Notes: generated from the letters alone by a model not told the origin. DNA of 64,000 nt from Scopulibacillus_A cellulosilyticus (GCF_042665295.1 NZ_JBHTCO010000002.1:1-64000); one strand, 5' to 3'. Positions 24,766 through 34,241 are shown, numbered from the stretch's first letter. A program made the numbers and translations.

Positions 24766-25411
24766 AGAAACTCAAGAGTTAATTGCTAAACGTGCAGCAG
24801 CCGAAATACGCCCTTATTCTATAGTCAATCTTGGGATCGGAATTCCAACACTTATCTCAAAATATGTAAACTCTGAATCTATTTACTTTCATACCGAAAA
24901 TGGGATGCTGGGGGTTAAAGAGCTAACATCCGAGAATGATTTTGATCCAAGCCTTGTAAATGCAGGGAAATTACCGGTATCTGAGCAAATTGGTGCATCT
25001 TATTTCAATAGCGCTGAATCTTTTGGCATGATTCGCGGCAGTCATATTGATGTAGCCATTCTAGGTGCTTTACAGATTGATGAGAACGGCTATATTGCCA
25101 ACTGGGCAATACCCGGAAAAAATATAATGGGAGTGGGAGGAGCGATGGATCTTTTAAGCGGTGCGAAAAAGGTCATTGTTACGACTAATCATACTGCTAA
25201 AAATGGTGATCCGAAAATTGTTAAGAAATGTTCTTACCCTATTACTTCCATTCGTAAGGTCGATCAGATTATAACCGAGCTGGCAGTTTTTGAATATCGA
25301 AATGAACAGTTGTTGTTAACGGAATTAATGCCTGGCATCAGTTTAGACGAGGTTAAAGAAAAAACTGATGCGTCTTTTGAAATTTGCGAAACGATCAATT
25401 CATTGAGTTAA
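24752..25411 (+). CDS. atoA: AtoA, acetoacetate/3-oxoacid CoA-transferase subunit B
   Basis: 219 residues from ATG 24752 (AAGGAG 11 nt upstream), overlapping the atoD stop by 14 nt. The beta subunit carries the catalytic Glu49 in FHTENGMLGV, preceded by NLGIGIPTLIS, and the GALQIDENGYIANW segment. The active enzyme is an AtoD-AtoA heterooligomer. Confidence 0.93.
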   Translation: MRSNKETQELIAKRAAAEIRPYSIVNLGIGIPTLISKYVNSESIYFHTENGMLGVKELTSENDFDPSLVNAGKLPVSEQIGASYFNSAESFGMIRGSHIDVAILGALQIDENGYIANWAIPGKNIMGVGGAMDLLSGAKKVIVTTNHTAKNGDPKIVKKCSYPITSIRKVDQIITELAVFEYRNEQLLLTELMPGISLDEVKEKTDASFEICETINSLS

Positions 25412-25423
25412 GGAGCGGCAAAC

Positions 25424-26623
25424 ATGAATAATAAAGTGTATATTGTCAGTGCGCAACGAACAGCAGTTGGAAAATTGGGCGGGACACTTAAGGACGTTCA
25501 GCCGGATGATATATTAATGCCATTATTCAAAGACTTAAGGGAAAAGCATCTTATTCCTGATGAAGTGATTAATGAAGTCATTATCGGTCAAGCAAAGCAA
25601 AGTCAAGATCAATCAAATATTGCTAGAATGGCACTTTTAAAGGCGGGGCTTCCGGAATCGATACCAGGCTATACTGTCCATCGCCAATGCGGCTCCGGCA
25701 TGCAGGCCATTCATAATGCCTTTTCATCTATTCGTGCCGGATTAGGAGATGCCTATATTGCAGGCGGGGTAGAAAGTATGAGTAATGCCCCTTATTATCT
25801 TCGAAATGCCCGGTTTGGATTCCTTTCAGGAAATGCTGATATTCTTGACCCAAATAAAGAAAGCCAGCCGGGGTCCCAACCGGTTAAGAAATATGGCCGT
25901 CTTGTCATGGGGATGACGGCTGAGAACTTAGCTGAAGATTACTCAATCTCCCGGAAGGAGCAAGATTTATTCGCTTATAACAGTCAGTTAAAGGCTCATG
26001 CGGCAATTGAAAGAGGAGATTTTCAAGATGAAATTGTGCCTGTCGCCGTTCCTCAAAGAAAGGGAGAATCTATTATCTTTTCAATTGATGAGCATCCAAG
26101 AAAAACAGATTTAGAGAAATTAGCCCAACTTAAACCGGTATTTAAGAAGGAAGGAACGGTAACAGCAGGTAATTCATCCGGCTTAAATGATGGTGCATCA
26201 ATGCTGTTGATAGTTTCTGGCGATATCGTAAAGCAATATGAGCTGGAACCTTTAGCCGAGGTTGTTGGTCTTGGCCTTTCAGGGGTAAAACCTGACAGGA
26301 TGGGCATCGGTCCTGTTGAGGCGACAAAAAAGGCATTAGACATGGCTAATATAGGAATACAAGACTTAGGTTTAATAGAGCTTAATGAAGCCTTTGCAGC
26401 TCAATCATTGGCAGTCATTAAGGAACTGGGTTTACCGATGGATATAATTAATGTAAATGGCGGAGCAATAGCCCTTGGGCATCCGATTGGGAACAGCGGC
26501 GCAAGAATCAGTGCTACACTTATTCATGCCATGTTGAAAAGACAGGTAAAATGGGGACTCGCTACCCTATGTATAGCCGGAGGACAAGGCATTACGACTG
26601 TTTTTCGATCGATGAAAGTTTAA
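25424..26623 (+). CDS. atoB: Acetyl-CoA C-acetyltransferase (thiolase)
   Basis: 399 residues, thiolase II type. Nucleophile Cys89 in HRQCGSGMQ; NEAFAAQ; His in GGAIALGHPIGNSG; second Cys in TLCIAGGQG near the C-terminus. It cleaves acetoacetyl-CoA to two acetyl-CoA, completing the route from imported acetoacetate to central metabolism. It starts 12 nt after atoA (GGAGCGGCAAAC-ATG). Confidence 0.95.
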   Translation: MNNKVYIVSAQRTAVGKLGGTLKDVQPDDILMPLFKDLREKHLIPDEVINEVIIGQAKQSQDQSNIARMALLKAGLPESIPGYTVHRQCGSGMQAIHNAFSSIRAGLGDAYIAGGVESMSNAPYYLRNARFGFLSGNADILDPNKESQPGSQPVKKYGRLVMGMTAENLAEDYSISRKEQDLFAYNSQLKAHAAIERGDFQDEIVPVAVPQRKGESIIFSIDEHPRKTDLEKLAQLKPVFKKEGTVTAGNSSGLNDGASMLLIVSGDIVKQYELEPLAEVVGLGLSGVKPDRMGIGPVEATKKALDMANIGIQDLGLIELNEAFAAQSLAVIKELGLPMDIINVNGGAIALGHPIGNSGARISATLIHAMLKRQVKWGLATLCIAGGQGITTVFRSMKV

Positions 26624-26732
26624 TTTATTAATAAATTTTCAATAAGAAATTACCAAGCTAACCATTTCCATCCCTTATAAATATTTTGTTAGAATAATAA
26701 ATAAACTTAGCAAAAGGAGATGGTGAAATCAA

Positions 26733-27668
26733 ATGGCGGAAAAAACACGTATAGGCAAATCAGATTTATATGTCAATCCGATTGGGTTGGGAACAAATGC
26801 TGTTGGAGGTCATAATCTTTATCCAAACTTAGACGAGGAAGCGGGTAAAGATTTAGTCCGTACAGCGTTAGATAACGGTATTAATCTTTTAGATACGGCT
26901 TTTATATACGGGCCAAAACGTTCCGAAGAATTAATCGGCGAAGTGCTTAAAGAAAGGGGCAACCGGCAAGAGGCGGTTATTGCAACAAAGGGCGCCCATA
27001 AATTTGTTGGAAACGAAGAGGTGTTTGATAATTCCCCTGCGTTCTTAAAGCAAGCGGTTGAAGACAGTTTAAAAAGACTGCAAACCGATTATATTGACTT
27101 ATATTATATTCATTTTCCAGATGAAGATACGCCAAAGGATGAAGCGGTCGGCGCTTTAAAAGAACTAAAAGATGAAGGGAAAATCAGAGCGATCGGTGTC
27201 TCGAATTTTTCAATTGATCAATTAAAAGAAGCAAATAAAGATGGCTACGTCGATGTTTATCAAGGCGAATATAACTTTTTAGAGCGTGGTGCCGAGAAGG
27301 AACTGTTGCCGTATACAGCGGAGCATAACATTTCATTTGTGCCTTACTTTCCGCTGGCATCCGGATTATTAGCCGGCAAATATGATAAGAATGCAGTATT
27401 TAATGACTTACGTAAAGACTTGCCTTACTTCCAGAAAGAAGTTTTTGCCCAAAACTTAGAAAAAGTAGACCAGCTCCGTCAAATTGCAGAGGCGAAAAAT
27501 GCAGAAGCGGCTCATGTCGTTCTCGCTTGGTATTTAACCCGTGATTCAATTGATGTATTAATCCCAGGGGCAAAGAGAGCGGAACAAGTCTTGAACAATT
27601 TAAAAACGCTTGATGTTCATTTAACTGATCAGGAGATTAAAGAAATTGACCGTATTTTTCAAGCTTAA
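26733..27668 (+). CDS. Aldo/keto reductase (IolS/YccK-like)
   Basis: 311 residues, AKR11-type TIM barrel. Catalytic Asp54 and Tyr59 in LLDTAFIYG, Lys in IATKGAHK, His in YYIHFPD, NADPH-binding end AKRAEQVLNNL. Reduces aldehydes or ketones with NADPH; B. subtilis homologues (YccK, IolS) lack a clear physiological substrate. Single gene closed by a terminator. Confidence 0.92.
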   Translation: MAEKTRIGKSDLYVNPIGLGTNAVGGHNLYPNLDEEAGKDLVRTALDNGINLLDTAFIYGPKRSEELIGEVLKERGNRQEAVIATKGAHKFVGNEEVFDNSPAFLKQAVEDSLKRLQTDYIDLYYIHFPDEDTPKDEAVGALKELKDEGKIRAIGVSNFSIDQLKEANKDGYVDVYQGEYNFLERGAEKELLPYTAEHNISFVPYFPLASGLLAGKYDKNAVFNDLRKDLPYFQKEVFAQNLEKVDQLRQIAEAKNAEAAHVVLAWYLTRDSIDVLIPGAKRAEQVLNNLKTLDVHLTDQEIKEIDRIFQA

Positions 27669-27691
27669 AGCTTATTGATTCATAAGAGTAA

Positions 27692-27730
27692 AAGGATAAG
27701 GGTTTGGAGAGTGCCAACCCTTATCCTATT
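27692..27730. terminator. Bidirectional terminator
   Basis: AGGATAAGGGTT-TGGAGAGTGCC-AACCCTTATCCT, tail ATTTAATT (+) or TTTTACTC (-), between the convergent reductase and thioredoxin genes. Confidence 0.82.
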
Positions 27731-27802
27731 TAATTGGTTATAAATCATAAAACATTTATTTAAAGTTACGCCCAAAAAAACTCAATCTTATTAGCGGCTC
27801 TG

Positions 27803-28126
27803 CTAGGCTTCAATAAATTCACGATTCTTTAATATTTCTATTAACATCTCCTTCGGCTGAAATCCTGATATTCTCTCAACAAGCTGGCCTTCTTTAAAAA
27901 GCAATAATGCAGGAATTCCCAGCACCTGAAACTGACTAATAAACGCCTCATTGTCATCAGCATTAACTTTTAAAATTTTCACCGCATATTTTTGTTCAAT
28001 TTCCTCAATAATTGGTTCCAGCATTCTGCAGGGACCGCACCAAGGCGCCCAGCAATCAACGACCACCGTTTTGCTTGTTTCTATTTCTTTAAGAATGTCT
28101 TTTCCATCTGCTTGTAATATACTCAT
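27803..28126 (-). CDS. Thioredoxin-like protein
   Basis: 107 residues from ATG 28126 (GAAAGGTGAGAAATTC upstream); the longer open frame to 28216 lacks a ribosome site. Active site WCGPC (Cys30, Cys33) and cis-Pro in VLGIPALLLF. A secondary thioredoxin rather than the housekeeping TrxA, judging by sequence. Divergently transcribed from the LysR gene 121 nt away, a frequent regulator-target layout. Confidence 0.92.
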   Translation of the reverse strand: MSILQADGKDILKEIETSKTVVVDCWAPWCGPCRMLEPIIEEIEQKYAVKILKVNADDNEAFISQFQVLGIPALLLFKEGQLVERISGFQPKEMLIEILKNREFIEA

Positions 28127-28207
28127 GAATTTCTCACCTTTCTTTTGGTTTGACGTTAAATTTAGTATATGATGAGTTATAATATAAGTAAAATTAATGT
28201 TTTGAAT

Positions 28208-28236
28208 TTTAAGCATAAGTAAAATCTAATGCTAAA
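28208..28236. promoter_or_regulatory. Probable LysR-type operator
   Basis: Imperfect dyad AGCAT-N12-ATGCT (28212-28233) extended by flanking A/T matches, of the T-N11-A type, in the trx/lysR divergent region. ATAAGTAAAAT occurs twice nearby (about 28184 and 28216) as direct repeats. Overlap with the lysR ribosome site suggests autorepression. Confidence 0.55.
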
Positions 28237-28247
28237 AGGGGTATACA

Positions 28248-29159
28248 ATGACGTTATTTCAATTAGAGGTTTTCTTAAAGGTAGTGGAAACGAAAAGTTT
28301 TACAAAAGCAGGAGAACAAATCGGCCTATCACAATCTGCAGTCAGTCAAGCTGTAGCAGCTTTAGAAAAGGACTTAAATGTAAAATTATTAAACCGGCAT
28401 CGAAAAGGGGTTAGCTTGACAAAAGTCGGGGAAAGAATCACAAGCCTGATTAGTGATTTAATGGTTATAAAAACGAAAATTATAAATGAAGCGTCCGGTA
28501 TTACAGAAATTGAAACGGGGACGATCAGAATTGGCAGTATTTCAAGCATGTCTGCCAAATTATTGCCGGGAATGATCGGCTCTTTTAAGAAAAGATTTCC
28601 GGGCGTTGAGGTTATTCTCTATGAAGGAAGTTATGAAGAAGTGAAGAATTGGATTAAATTATCGATCATTGATGCAGGTTTGGTTTTGGAAGAAACGCAT
28701 CAATTTGAATTTATACCGCTTTTGCAAGACAAAATGGTCATTTTTTTGCCGGAAAAACATTCGCTTAACTCACAATCAGCTATACACTTAAAGGAAATCG
28801 CAAATGAACCTTTTATATTGCCAAAAGAATGTGACCGGATGCTGAGCGGGATTTTTAAGGCACAGGGAATATCACCAAATGTCCAATTTGAAGTGCGAGA
28901 TATTGCTACAATCTTAGCAATGGTTCAAGAAGGTGTAGGTAATACGGTACTTCCAGAGATGGCCATTCCATCTCATCCATTAAAAGTCAGCGCTTCCTAC
29001 TTAAGTCCGCAAGTATACCAGAACATAGGGCTTGTGGTCCGTTCAACTGATCATATCAGTCCTGTTGTTTCCGCCTTTATTCATGAGGCTCAAGAATTCA
29101 CAAAAAATTTATCAATAAAATTATTTAACAGTTATCATTCTGTCATTGTAAAAAAATAA
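28248..29159 (+). CDS. LysR-family transcriptional regulator
   Basis: 303 residues. N-terminal winged helix (FLKVVETKSFTKAGEQIGLSQSAVSQAVAALE) and a type-2 periplasmic-binding-like effector domain (IGSISSMSAKLLPGMIGSFK, MVQEGVGNTVLPEMA). It probably controls the divergent thioredoxin-like gene. The effector is not predictable. Confidence 0.93.
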   Translation: MTLFQLEVFLKVVETKSFTKAGEQIGLSQSAVSQAVAALEKDLNVKLLNRHRKGVSLTKVGERITSLISDLMVIKTKIINEASGITEIETGTIRIGSISSMSAKLLPGMIGSFKKRFPGVEVILYEGSYEEVKNWIKLSIIDAGLVLEETHQFEFIPLLQDKMVIFLPEKHSLNSQSAIHLKEIANEPFILPKECDRMLSGIFKAQGISPNVQFEVRDIATILAMVQEGVGNTVLPEMAIPSHPLKVSASYLSPQVYQNIGLVVRSTDHISPVVSAFIHEAQEFTKNLSIKLFNSYHSVIVKK

Positions 29160-29429
29160 TGATATAACTTTTATATTTGAAATAGTCTATTTAATCCTTG
29201 CTCTAAATAATTTCATCATTAATCTGATAGTTTTGCACTGGCCCTTTGGTTTTTAAAATTGGATTTCCTTATGAAAAGCATATGGTTTGGCTAAAAGATT
29301 AGAAATATTGTTTTGAGAAACTTTTAAAGGGTATTGACAGTACCTAAATAAGGTGATAACTTACTATTTAAATAGTCCTAAAATTCCCTCTAGTTCAATT
29401 TAATTATTTTCTAGTGTGAGGTTATATCT

Positions 29430-30446
29430 ATGAGCAATCTGAAAGATGTTGCGAAATTGGCTAAAGTGTCAACAGCAACTGTATCACGCGTCCTTACCAA
29501 TAAAGGCAATGTCACCGCTGAAAACAAAAGAAAGGTTATGGAAGCGGTTAAGGAATTAAATTATCATCCAAATATTTTAGGAAGACAGCTTCGCACAATG
29601 GAAACCAAAACTATTCTTGTTGTGGTTCCTGATATTACAAATACTTTTTTTTCAAATGTTTTGCGCGGAATAGAATCGATAGCTATGGAGAATGGCTATC
29701 AGGTCCTTTTAGGAGATACACAAAATCGTATTGAGTCAGAGTACTTTAACCATTTGTATTATAAAAAAGTTGATGGCGCTATTTTACTCACTGCCAGAAC
29801 AGATCCTCAGGTACTAAACATGCTGTTTGAAAATTACCCCATTGTACTCGCTTGTGAATTTATAGAAGGAGCTGAAATTCCTACCATCAATATTGATAAT
29901 ATAAGCGGAGCGCAGCAAATGACGAATCATCTTATAAGCTTGGGGCATGAAAGAATAGCCCATATAACAGGACCGCTTGATGGTGTATTAGGAAGGGATC
30001 GACTAAAAGGCTATCGGAAAGCAATGGCTCACCGCCACTTAGAAACTCCGGATGAATTAATTGTGGAAGGTAATTTTTCTTTTGATTCTGGATATCACTT
30101 GATGGAAAAGCTATTAAACCTGAAAAACCCGCCAACCAGTGTTTTCGCTGCCAATGATGAAATGGCAATTGGAGCAATCAAATCTATTAAAGCGAATAAT
30201 CTTTCCGTACCGGAAGATATTGCTGTTGTAGGTTTTGATGGTATTCAAATGTCCACAATAGTTGAACCGGCCTTGACAACTTTTTCACAGCCAACCTTTG
30301 AAATCGGCAGCAATGCTATGGAGCTGCTTATCTGTCTGCTAAGAAAAGAAAGACTTGAAGAAAAGCAAGTTATTCTTAATGGCCGGACAGTAATACGAGA
30401 GTCTTGCGGATATAGAATACAAGTAAACGATTACTTGAAAAATTAG
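29430..30446 (+). CDS. LacI-family transcriptional regulator
   Basis: 338 residues. Helix-turn-helix LKDVAKLAKVSTATVSRVL (4-22), hinge helix YHPNILGRQLR, then a sugar-binding-protein-like effector domain. It is upstream of, and collinear with, a large sugar operon. Four near-identical palindromes start inside its last codons and fill the downstream intergenic region, so it almost certainly represses the operon. GAGGTTATATCT precedes the ATG. Confidence 0.94.
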   Translation: MSNLKDVAKLAKVSTATVSRVLTNKGNVTAENKRKVMEAVKELNYHPNILGRQLRTMETKTILVVVPDITNTFFSNVLRGIESIAMENGYQVLLGDTQNRIESEYFNHLYYKKVDGAILLTARTDPQVLNMLFENYPIVLACEFIEGAEIPTINIDNISGAQQMTNHLISLGHERIAHITGPLDGVLGRDRLKGYRKAMAHRHLETPDELIVEGNFSFDSGYHLMEKLLNLKNPPTSVFAANDEMAIGAIKSIKANNLSVPEDIAVVGFDGIQMSTIVEPALTTFSQPTFEIGSNAMELLICLLRKERLEEKQVILNGRTVIRESCGYRIQVNDYLKN

Positions 30447-30544
30447 CGGCAAAGTAAACGTTTACTTTCATACTAACTTAAAGTAATCGTTTACTTAAAA
30501 AAATAAATTAAACAAGATTTGTAAGTAAAGTAAACGATTACTTT
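30421..30544. promoter_or_regulatory. Array of four LacI-type operators
   Basis: Sites: 30421-30436 AAGTAAACGATTACTT (inside the end of the lacI gene), 30451-30468 AAAGTAAACGTTTACTTT (perfect 18-bp palindrome), 30480-30496 AAAGTAATCGTTTACTT, 30527-30544 AAAGTAAACGATTACTTT. Centre spacings are about 31, 29 and 47 bp, roughly three, three and four and a half helical turns. The core AAACGNTT is typical of LacI/GalR operators. Confidence 0.88.
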
Positions 30545-30559
30545 TTAAGGGGGTGATAA

Positions 30560-30610
30560 ATGCAGGTATGGGATTCATTAAAGATGCCAGTATTTAATTT
30601 GCGTGATTGA
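30560..30610 (+). CDS. 16-codon mini-ORF at the head of the LacI-controlled operon
   Basis: AAGGGGGTG-ATAA-ATG, a strong ribosome site, opens MQVWDSLKMPVFNLRD and then TGA. It lies just after the last operator and 27 nt before the first large gene, so it would be the first translated frame of the operon. No family recognised. Confidence 0.4.
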   Translation: MQVWDSLKMPVFNLRD

Positions 30611-30637
30611 TTACATAAAAACAAGGAGGTCATTTTA

Positions 30638-31495
30638 ATGAGTTTGGAACTTGGATTACAACTTTATTCGGTAAGGGATGAACTGGAAAAAGATTTTGCA
30701 GGGACATTGGAGAAGGTTGCGGAGATAGGTTATAAGAATCTTGAATTTTTCACCCATGATGCTGATAAAGGTATGAAAATTGGCGGTATGACAGCAAGTG
30801 AGTTAAAAAAGGCACTCGACAAGTTTGGCTTGAATGCAGTTTCAATGCACGTTGGACCGCTTGATGATAAGAATTTAGAAGAAGCTATTGCGTACAATCT
30901 TGAAATCGGCAGCTCCGGCATTGGATATTCTATCGCCTTTTTTAATAATAAACAGGATGTTCTTAATCTGGCAAAAGAATTAAATAAATACGGTGAAAAA
31001 TGTAAAGAAAATGGTATAGATCTTTATTACCATAACCATTTTCAAGAATTTAAAAAGTATGATGGAGAATATGCATTAGATATTTTGCTAGAAAACACTG
31101 ATGAGAATTTGGTAAAAGTTGAATTTGATACTTACTGGGCAATAAGAGGCGGCATTGACCCAGTTAATTATTTGGAAAGGTTAGGAAAACGTTGTCATCT
31201 TGTTCACCAAAAAGACATGCCGGCAGAAATCTTAAATGTAAGTGCGTTTGATGTCATTAACGAAAATGAAGAAATTGGCTTTGAAGCATTCTCAAAAGTC
31301 TCAAAACCGGAATATTTCGCCGAAGTTGGAGAAGGTTCAATAGATATTAAATCTATTATTGAAACGGTCCAAAATATTGGCGCAGCAAAATACATTTTCG
31401 TTGAGCAAGATTTAACGACTAAAAATCAATTAGACAGCATTAAAATTAGCTGCCAATCTATGTCTCAACTTTTAGATGCTTATCAAATTAAATAA
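30638..31495 (+). CDS. Sugar phosphate isomerase/epimerase-family protein (AP2Ec TIM barrel) 1
   Basis: 285 residues, opening LGLQLYSVRDELEKDFAGTLEKVAEIGYKNLEFF. Xylose-isomerase-like TIM barrel with metal-ligand candidates in YYHNHFQEF, VKVEFDTYW, HLVHQKDMP and EQDL. Similar to the protein at 36799-37665. In characterised 3-keto-glycoside, levoglucosan and C-glycoside pathways, proteins of this family perform beta-elimination or hydration of keto-sugars; that role is inference here. First gene of the operon (AAGGAGGTCATTTTA-ATG). Confidence 0.88.
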   Translation: MSLELGLQLYSVRDELEKDFAGTLEKVAEIGYKNLEFFTHDADKGMKIGGMTASELKKALDKFGLNAVSMHVGPLDDKNLEEAIAYNLEIGSSGIGYSIAFFNNKQDVLNLAKELNKYGEKCKENGIDLYYHNHFQEFKKYDGEYALDILLENTDENLVKVEFDTYWAIRGGIDPVNYLERLGKRCHLVHQKDMPAEILNVSAFDVINENEEIGFEAFSKVSKPEYFAEVGEGSIDIKSIIETVQNIGAAKYIFVEQDLTTKNQLDSIKISCQSMSQLLDAYQIK

Positions 31496-31521
31496 TAATA
31501 TTTTTAGGAGGTAGAAAATCT

Positions 31522-32658
31522 ATGTCTGCTATGAATAAACTTAAAGCCGCTGTTATTGGATGCGGCGGGATAGCGTTTCAAAAACATTTACCTGCACTTT
31601 CCAAGTTAAAAGATAAAGTTAATTTAGCCGCATTTTGTGATGTAGTCGAAGAAAGAGCGGAAAATGCAGCAAAAGAATTCGGTAGTGAAGACGCCCAAGT
31701 ATACTCGGATTACAAAGAATTGTTAAAAGACGATTCTATTGATGTGGTCCACGTTTGTACGCCAAATATCTCACATTCTGTCATAACGGTTGATGCTCTT
31801 GAAGCAGGTAAACATGTAATGTGCGAAAAACCAATGGCTATTAACTCAAAAGAAGCAAAAAAAATGTTGGATGCCGCAAAGCGTACAGGCAAAAAATTAA
31901 CGATCGGTTATCAAAATCGATTTAGGAATGATTCTATAGCATTACATCAGGCTTGCGAAGCCGGTGATTTAGGTGATGTCTATTTTGCAAAGGCCCATGC
32001 GATTCGCCGCAGGGGCGTGCCGACTTGGGGTGTATTTATGGATAAAGAGAAGCAAGGCGGCGGCCCGCTGATTGATATAGGCACTCATGCATTGGATCTC
32101 ACACTATGGCTAATGAACAATTATAAACCAAAGCTGGTTGCAGGGTCTGCTTTTCAAAAATTAAAAGATAAGCCTGAAGGTAATATATTCGGACCTTGGG
32201 ATCCAGAGAAATACCAGGTTGAAGATTCAGCATTTGGCTACATTAAAATGGAAAATGGTGCAACGATTATGCTGGAATCGTCATGGGCTTTAAATATGCT
32301 CAATGGAAAAGAAGCACAAGTGACATTATGCGGCACAGAAGCTGGCGCTGAAATGTTTGGCGACGCGTGGAAAAACGAAGGCTACATTAAATTTAATACA
32401 ACAAAATACGGTCAAATGGTGGAAGCAGAAACATCTGGCGGCGCAGGCGTTGCTTATTTTGAAGGAGAAGAAGCCGATGCAGGTTACTTGGAAGCTAACC
32501 AGTGGATTGACGCTGTTCTAGAAGATAAAGAACCGGTAGTGAAGCCTGAAGAGGCCTTTGTCGTTACGCAAATATTAGAGGCTATTTATCAATCTGCAGA
32601 AACAGGCAAAGCAATTGAAATTAATGAACAAGAGGGTATTCTTTCATTTACAAAATAA
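31522..32658 (+). CDS. Gfo/Idh/MocA-family oxidoreductase 1
   Basis: 378 residues. N-terminal Rossmann fold (AVIGCGGIAFQKHLPAL), Lys motif CEKPMA, active-site helix GGGPLIDIGTHALDLTLW. NAD(P)-dependent sugar dehydrogenase. With the second Gfo/Idh gene it could form an oxidising/reducing pair that introduces and removes a 3-keto group. 26 nt after the first isomerase gene. Confidence 0.9.
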   Translation: MSAMNKLKAAVIGCGGIAFQKHLPALSKLKDKVNLAAFCDVVEERAENAAKEFGSEDAQVYSDYKELLKDDSIDVVHVCTPNISHSVITVDALEAGKHVMCEKPMAINSKEAKKMLDAAKRTGKKLTIGYQNRFRNDSIALHQACEAGDLGDVYFAKAHAIRRRGVPTWGVFMDKEKQGGGPLIDIGTHALDLTLWLMNNYKPKLVAGSAFQKLKDKPEGNIFGPWDPEKYQVEDSAFGYIKMENGATIMLESSWALNMLNGKEAQVTLCGTEAGAEMFGDAWKNEGYIKFNTTKYGQMVEAETSGGAGVAYFEGEEADAGYLEANQWIDAVLEDKEPVVKPEEAFVVTQILEAIYQSAETGKAIEINEQEGILSFTK

Positions 32659-32709
32659 TATACAGATGTGATTCGTGACTATAGACCTCTAAGAGATACC
32701 TGAAAATTG

Positions 32710-32744
32710 CCATCGGAAGGGGGGATAAAACCCCTTGCTGATGG
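32710..32744 (+). other. Intercistronic hairpin
   Basis: CCATC-GGA-AGGGG ... CCCCTT-GCT-GATGG in the 154-nt gap before the transporter gene. The tail (AACCTTTC) is not a T-run. It may be an mRNA stability or processing element, or a partial terminator that lowers distal expression. Confidence 0.5.
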
Positions 32745-32812
32745 AACCTTTCACTTTATTAAAATGATAGTTTAATGAAAAAACTTTTTATAAATAGGGA
32801 GAGGGTACGGTA

Positions 32813-34183
32813 ATGGGGATTTTGAAAGCGGATACAGATACGGGTTTAAAATCGGACAAGTTAGGCCTTATGGAAAAGGTGAGTTTCGGTTTTGGGGATT
32901 TGGCGTCAAATTTTGTTTGGGGAATGATTTCAAGTTATCTGCTCTTTTTCTACACCAATGTTTTTGGTATCGCAGCGGCTGCTACCGGAACTTTATTTTT
33001 AATTACGAGAGTTTTAGATGCAGTTATTGATCCGTTTTTTGGAATTTTAATTGATCATACTAAAAGTAAGCATGGAAAGGCGAGGCCTTATTTGCTTTAT
33101 TTAGCCATTCCATTAGGAGTTATAAGTATTTTAGCGTTTATCACTCCAAATTTTTCACCTGATGCGAAATTGGTATACGCATATGTCACTTTTTTGCTCC
33201 TGGGAATCGTGTATTCAGGTATTAACGTGCCCTATGGTGCATTACTCGCTATGATGACGAGGAATTCATATGAAAAAACACAATTAGGCGGTTTCAGAAT
33301 GATGGGTTTGGGGTTAGGATCAACTTTGGTGGCAGCTTGCACAATGCCGTTAGTCAACTTTTTCGGGAACGGAAATCAGAAGATTGGCTTTCCAGTTACG
33401 ATGGCGGTTTATTCTATTATAGGCGTTATTTTGTTTCTGCTTGTATTTAAGAATTGTAAGGAGAGATACTCAGGCCATAGTGTGCACGAAGATAAAGGAA
33501 CTATCGGTAAATCGTTAATTAACATGCTTAAAAATCAGCCTTGGTTGATGATCGCCATTGGTTCAATCATACAATTCTTGAGAATAGGCGTGGTGTTTAG
33601 TGTTCTCATCTATTATGCAATGTATGTTCTCAAGCAGCCGGCGATGGGTCCAGTATTATTAACCTTAAGCAATGGAGGAAGTTTTATCGGCGGTGCGATC
33701 GCTTCCCCTATTTTAAAGCGGTTAGGAAATAGAAACGGGAGTATTATCGTATTATCAGCCACGACACTATTATTTGTTTTGCTAATCTTTTTAGAGAAGC
33801 AGCCGATTCTTTTTGCAGTGATACTCTTTATAGCTTTTATCTTAATTGGAGTGAGCGGTGCGGCAATCTATGCGATGTTAGCTGATACGGCCGATTATCA
33901 AGAATGGAAGTTTGGAAGAAGGACAGAAGGCTTGCTTTATTCTGTCTATAGCTTTGCCACTAAATTCGGAATTGCAATTGGTTCAGCCTTTGCTGCTTAT
34001 GCATTAGGATGGGCGGGGTACGACCCGAAGGCCATTACAGGAACAGCCATAAACGCAATACGTGTTCTATTGTATGCTGGTGCAATTTTGTTCACCGTTG
34101 GCCAGATCATTACACTAATATTTTATAAGTTAGACAAACATCACGCACAAATCGTTAAAGAGTTAAATGAGAGGGTGCTTTAA
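32813..34183 (+). CDS. GPH-family (glycoside-pentoside-hexuronide) cation symporter
   Basis: 456 residues, 12 predicted membrane segments, MelB/GPH type: KVSFGFGDLASNFVWGM, RVLDAVIDPFFGILIDHTKSKHGKARPYLL, GINVPYGALLAMMT and ADTADYQEWKFGRRTEGL. Imports a glycoside or sugar with Na+ or H+. It is the only transporter in the operon, implying that the substrate enters unphosphorylated, which agrees with a terminal ROK kinase. Confidence 0.93.
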   Translation: MGILKADTDTGLKSDKLGLMEKVSFGFGDLASNFVWGMISSYLLFFYTNVFGIAAAATGTLFLITRVLDAVIDPFFGILIDHTKSKHGKARPYLLYLAIPLGVISILAFITPNFSPDAKLVYAYVTFLLLGIVYSGINVPYGALLAMMTRNSYEKTQLGGFRMMGLGLGSTLVAACTMPLVNFFGNGNQKIGFPVTMAVYSIIGVILFLLVFKNCKERYSGHSVHEDKGTIGKSLINMLKNQPWLMIAIGSIIQFLRIGVVFSVLIYYAMYVLKQPAMGPVLLTLSNGGSFIGGAIASPILKRLGNRNGSIIVLSATTLLFVLLIFLEKQPILFAVILFIAFILIGVSGAAIYAMLADTADYQEWKFGRRTEGLLYSVYSFATKFGIAIGSAFAAYALGWAGYDPKAITGTAINAIRVLLYAGAILFTVGQIITLIFYKLDKHHAQIVKELNERVL

Positions 34184-34241
34184 TTTTACATTTGGTGTTT
34201 GAATATTTTGAATGATTTAAACAGAAAGAGAGGCAATAAAT

